From: Mercurialis annua
Lineage: Eukaryota > Streptophyta > Magnoliopsida > Malpighiales > Euphorbiaceae
DNA: 64,000 bases
Reading direction: 5' to 3'
NCBI RefSeq assembly: GCF_937616625.2
Contig: NC_065574.1
Span: forward strand, 12,030,501-12,094,500
This document shows positions 60,181-64,000 of the stretch, piece by piece. The translations under genes and the position numbers were made by a program. The notes under the pieces are model-generated. The model saw only the letters and a list, made by a program, of their open reading frames with translations, was not told where the DNA came from and searched no databases. The stretch's first letter is position 1, and the number at the start of each line of letters is the position of its first letter.

Positions 60181-60622
60181 ATTATACAAAATCAAAGTAT
60201 AATAATCAAAATACATAATCCAATATAATATGCAATACTTTTTTATATTCATAAAATAAAGACTTTGAATATTAATAAACAAAAGTAACTGTCAATTCAC
60301 GGAACTGATATCCTCAAAAGCGTATGGTCCTGATAGTTCTCAATATAATATTTATAATTCACCACCTTATATATATTTATAATTGTATATATTTTGATTG
60401 AGATTTCAATTATAATTAAATTAGTTATTAATGTAACATTAATATCTATATAAGCAACTAAATAGTGCCATGAAAAAATATAATTTATCATTAAGTTACC
60501 ACTTTTCATGAAAAATATTAAGTACATCTTTTCCATATAAATCCATGTAGTCAATTGGATTTTGGTCAATCTATTATGGACAACCTGACCCAAATATCAA
60601 TAGAAAGTGATAAATATTAACT
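60181..60622. other. AT-rich spacer
   Basis: No gene or element supported. Confidence 0.4.
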
Positions 60623-60740
60623 TTGTTTTTTTTTTTTGATAAATGGGGGAGGGGGAGCGTTTGTGGGAGGATTTGAACCCACGACCTAAAAGTTTTACTG
60701 TTCAGCGCCTATATTATTTGAGTTACAGCTTGTTGGTAAT
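60623..60740 (-). mobile_element. tRNA-derived SINE, reverse copy
   Basis: Reverse complement of the SINE at 45306: A-box-like AGCTGTAACTCAAATAATAT, B box GGTCGTGGGTTCAAATCC, CTCCCACAAACGCTCCCC and a tail of TATCAAAAAAA. An approximate duplication AATATTRAC flanks it. Confidence 0.8.
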
Positions 60741-61760
60741 ATTGACCATGTTGTTTTATCATTTATTTATATCTTATTTTATTTAAATAGGTTATCGATT
60801 AGATAAAGCCAAGTAGTTTAGATAGAGATAGAATTCCGTCTCTTTGTATTCTTCTTGTATTGCAACTCATGTTGCCAACCTCTATTAATTTGGGTTTTCA
60901 TTTACAATACATATTTATATCTATTTATAAAATTAACAGATCAAAATGTTTAAATTTTGATAGATAATATATTAAATAACCAATTACTAAAAAATTTAAG
61001 TTTTTCAATTATAATTTATCATTATCTCTAAGAAGGCTCGACTCATGGAGACAAGATTGAGGCAATGTTGAGCTATACATTGATGGATTTGTTATCAACA
61101 AATTGTATCCTAACTAAGAACCGAGTCATAGAATCCAAATGGCATACGTGCTAAAAAGAAAAAAAAAAGAATGAATCACTATGGAAATAAGAATATCATC
61201 AAAGTGGGAGACAACTATACCAAAATTTCTTCATTATCTATATATGATCTTTAGGTTTTGGTGATGTAGCTAAGAGTTTTTTGGATCAATGTTTTATAGA
61301 GTAGTTGAGACATGAAAGAATACTTGACCAAAACGAATCGAAGTCTTTTTTTTTATAAGGTAGTTAGGGTTTTGTACGCCATCTTAGCTCATGCAATATG
61401 CTCCTCCCATCATAAATGCTAAATATCATACTCAAATATTCTAAATTACACATACCTACTTGCTTCATCATTTTACATGACAAATCTGGACCCTTGATGG
61501 GTACCCTCAAGAATTTGATCTAATGGCCTTGATTGTATATTTTTGCATAGTAATACCATGATGCATGCACTTCTTGTACAATTAGCATTGCTCATAATAA
61601 TGCTTAGTTAAAGAAAAAACTTAGAATAAAAATGAAAATAAGGTTTAATTCTTCCTCATGCAAGCTCTGCACTTCACCTACCAAAGCAACAGCAAAAGCT
61701 CCAGATATAATAAAGTGAAGAAACATTAATTATAATTTGTAGGAATTAGTGACAATATAA
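60741..61760. other. Upstream region of AMS
   Basis: AT-rich with no other gene seen. It contains the presumed promoter of the AMS gene. Confidence 0.5.
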
Positions 61761-61768
61761 TATAAATA
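61761..61768 (+). promoter_or_regulatory. Possible TATA box of AMS
   Basis: TATAAATA, the best match upstream of the gene. A leader intron is suggested by the donor CAGGTATTT at 61937 and the acceptor TATATGCAG ending at 62067, five bases ahead of the ATG at 62073. Both are inferences. Confidence 0.45.
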
Positions 61769-62072
61769 TTAGGAGGGTCAATCTTATTTCTTTTATTTTG
61801 TTATAGTAAAACCCAACCAAATGAAGATATAAAATCTTTTTCATGTGCTAAGAGATGGTGCAGTTAACCATTGCTATCATTTGAAGTTTTGTTTAGATCA
61901 TTTAGTGCTTTTTTCTCCACAAACAAGTTCAGACAGGTATTTACTTTCGTTGTTTAGTATGTTTTGGATAACTGTTTTGCTGTTTGTGATGCAAGGTTTT
62001 GTCTTTTATTTATGGTCTAGCCATGTGAGATTAAATGTTTTTGATGGGTTTAATTATGTATATGCAGACATC

Positions 62073-63915
62073 ATGAACATGTTTCATAACATCATGGAAA
62101 GACTGAGGCCTCTAGTTGGTTTCAAAGGCTGGGATTATGTCGTTCTTTGGAAACTGAGTGACGACCAAAGGTTACACAATCTTTTATTTCTTAGGGTTTA
62201 TACTATCTAACACCGCCCAAAAACGAAAAAACACCCGAAAATAGGGTTTCGGGGTTTCGTAAGTGTTTCCGGATATGGAAATAAAATGCGGAAATCGTAG
62301 GACTCGAGAAGTTTCCGTAGTATAAACAGTTTTACTTGTGTTTGTAGGTATGTTGAGTGGATGGATTGTTGCTGTAGTGGAACTGAAAACACACAAATTA
62401 ATGGTGGAGAAGAAGCTCAGTTTTCTGTTTCATCAGTTGTAGCATGCAGAGATATTATTTTTCAGCATCCAACTTCTAAATCTTGTGAACTTCTTGCTCA
62501 ACTTCCTTCTTCTATACCCCTTGATTCTGGGTATTTAATTACTTAATCCCACCTTTTTATTTTAGGTATCAAGTGTTGATTATTGATTAACTTGAGCTGA
62601 TTTATTATGCAGAATTCATGCACAAGCTTTGATTTCAAACCAACCCAGATGGTTAAATTTTTCTAATAGCTCAGATTCAAATGTTCTTGAAGTGAGCAAT
62701 ATTATTTTTTCTTTTGTCTGATCTATAAAATCCTATATATAAAAGAAATTAAGAAGTTTTCTGATTTGTTGACAGTGCACAGTTGGAACTAGGGCTTTGA
62801 TACCAGTGCCAGGAGGACTATTAGAGCTGTTTGTCACTAAACAAGTAAGCAACATTGTTCTCTTCTTCTTCTTTTCATTATTTTTATTACAATGGGAAGC
62901 AGACATGGTTCTGAATTCGAGATTTTTAGATATCAACATTATGTTTTTCGCAATAGACTCTATTTTATGTTGTATGGAAACTTGTCGAGTATTACACTTC
63001 GACGTTTCATTCTCATTTACTTTTGAAACTCTCAAAATCTATGTGTATAACCTATTCTTATAAAGATATCTTTTCGTGGTTTTTCCTTTCAGCAATTCCA
63101 TTTACCTATCGAAAATTATCTCTTTTTCGATTCGAAGAAAATGATGTTTTAATTTCATGAAAGCTACAATTAAATTTCAAAATAATTAATCATAACAATG
63201 TTAAATGATTTAACAGGTAGCTGAAGATCAGAATATTATAGATTTTGTGACAACTCAATGCAGCATATTACTAGAGCAAGAAGCAGCCATGTTAAATTCA
63301 ACCAACAACATTGATACAAGTAACAATTTTGCAGTTAATGTGGATCATATGATTGGAGATCAAGATCAATCAAAACAATATTTAACCGATCATCATGATC
63401 AAAACGAACAAAACGATCATATCAACAACAATCAATTCCAACACACACAAGTTTCTCCATCAGCAACAGGAGGAGCACTAGAGAATTTGAATCTTCCGTA
63501 CGATATATCAGCGGAACGAATCCAACTTTGCAGTCCTCCAATGAACTTTCTGCAGCAATTCACTACTAACTACAGCAACAATGACCAAGAAAATCTAACC
63601 AATGGGCTTCAAGATCATATGATGATGAATAATAATACAGATAACTTGCAGATGAAGTTTATGGAGTCCTCATCAGCAAATAAGGACCAACAAGGTAATA
63701 ATAACAACGATAAGGACTCGATCAAACTCGAAAACGGAAGATCAGATTCGATATCGGATTGTAGTGATCAGATTGATGATGAGAATGATGCAAAGTATAG
63801 AAGAAGAACAGGAAGAGGTCCACAAGCTAAAAATCTTCATGCTGAGAGAAGGAGAAGAAAAAGGCTCAATGGCAGACTCTATGATTTAAGGGCTTTGGTT
63901 CCAAAAATTTCAAAT
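62073..63915 (+). CDS. AMS: bHLH transcription factor ABORTED MICROSPORES (5' part)
   Basis: Five exons: 62073-62170, 62348-62530, 62613-62691, 62776-62844 and 63217-63915, GT-AG and phase-consistent, 376 codons so far. The gene continues past the window end. The N terminus (MERLRPLVGFKGWDYVVLWK, LSDDQRYVEWMDCCCSGTE, SIPLDSGIHAQALISNQPRW, LIPVPGGLLELFVTKQVAED) is the bHLH-MYC_N domain in the form typical of AMS. The middle has NLPYDISAERIQL and a Gln/Asn-rich linker. Residues 325-345 are acidic (SDCSDQIDDENDAKY), and 348-376 open the bHLH domain (KNLHAERRRRKRLNGRLYDL). AMS is a nuclear master regulator of tapetum and pollen-wall development in anthers. The start at 62073 is chosen because MNM.....MERLRPLVG matches known AMS starts; the frame open upstream to 61845 encodes hydrophobic noise. 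Confidence 0.93.
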
Positions 63916-64000
63916 GTAATTAGTATATAACATTCTTGATTTCATGCATTTTACATTATTTATTTAGTTTTTAAAATTTCAAAGTTTTTTTTGGTTATGA

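Noticed and set aside
61845..62072. In-frame extension of AMS upstream of the ATG at 62073
   Set aside because: The extension is hydrophobic and unlike AMS, and a donor/acceptor pair suggests it is a leader intron.

Overview
The window is nuclear DNA of a flowering plant, most likely a eudicot. It is AT-rich and gene-poor, its genes have GT-AG introns, and it is crowded with plant transposon families: Ty3/gypsy, LINE, tRNA-derived SINE, Helitron, hAT and Mutator-type elements. The species cannot be fixed from the sequence alone.

I can support five host genes: (1) a small single-exon LEA-like protein with a duplicated 37-residue unit (8650-9060, +); (2) the splicing factor SYF2 in five coding exons (13038 to 10314, -), 315 aa; (3) a single-exon Raf-like protein kinase with an N-terminal acylation signal (18447 to 17530, -); (4) a PEARLI 4 family protein in four coding exons (31344 to 28273, -), 464 aa; (5) the first 376 codons of the tapetum bHLH regulator AMS (ABORTED MICROSPORES) in five exons (62073-63915, +), running off the window end. 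SYF2, PEARLI 4 and AMS lie in the same order as I recall for Arabidopsis At2g16860, At2g16900 and At2g16910, so the window looks like an old conserved gene block expanded by transposons. SYF2 and the PEARLI 4 gene also share a homologous first coding exon with a C-x9-C-x3-C motif.

Layout: 1-1.2 kb, an inverted gypsy pol remnant; 1.2-6.9 kb, a deletion derivative of a long-LTR gypsy element holding a 1-kb Mutator-type insertion; 7-8.3 kb, a hAT transposase relic and MITEs; 8.3-18.6 kb, the LEA-like, SYF2 and kinase genes with MITEs between them; 19.08-23.79 kb, a structurally intact 4.7-kb Mutator-like element with a perfect 10-bp target duplication, encoding a predicted 671-aa protein that joins a MuDR-N-terminal-like region to part of a plant mobile domain; 24.2-27.8 kb, LINE wreckage and a MITE; 28.3-31.3 kb, PEARLI 4; 32-48 kb, AT-rich DNA with MITEs, a hairpin-rich 421-bp element, a SINE, a Helitron and a LINE tail with a 38-bp target duplication; 49.1-53.8 kb, a long 5'-truncated LINE with a single in-frame stop in ORF2; 54-61.7 kb, a hAT-like element with a nested Helitron, a LINE tail, a possible solo LTR and a second SINE; 61.8-64 kb, AMS.

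The most distinctive material is the Mutator-like element with its mobile-domain gene and palindrome ladders at both ends, and the cysteine exon shared between SYF2 and PEARLI 4.
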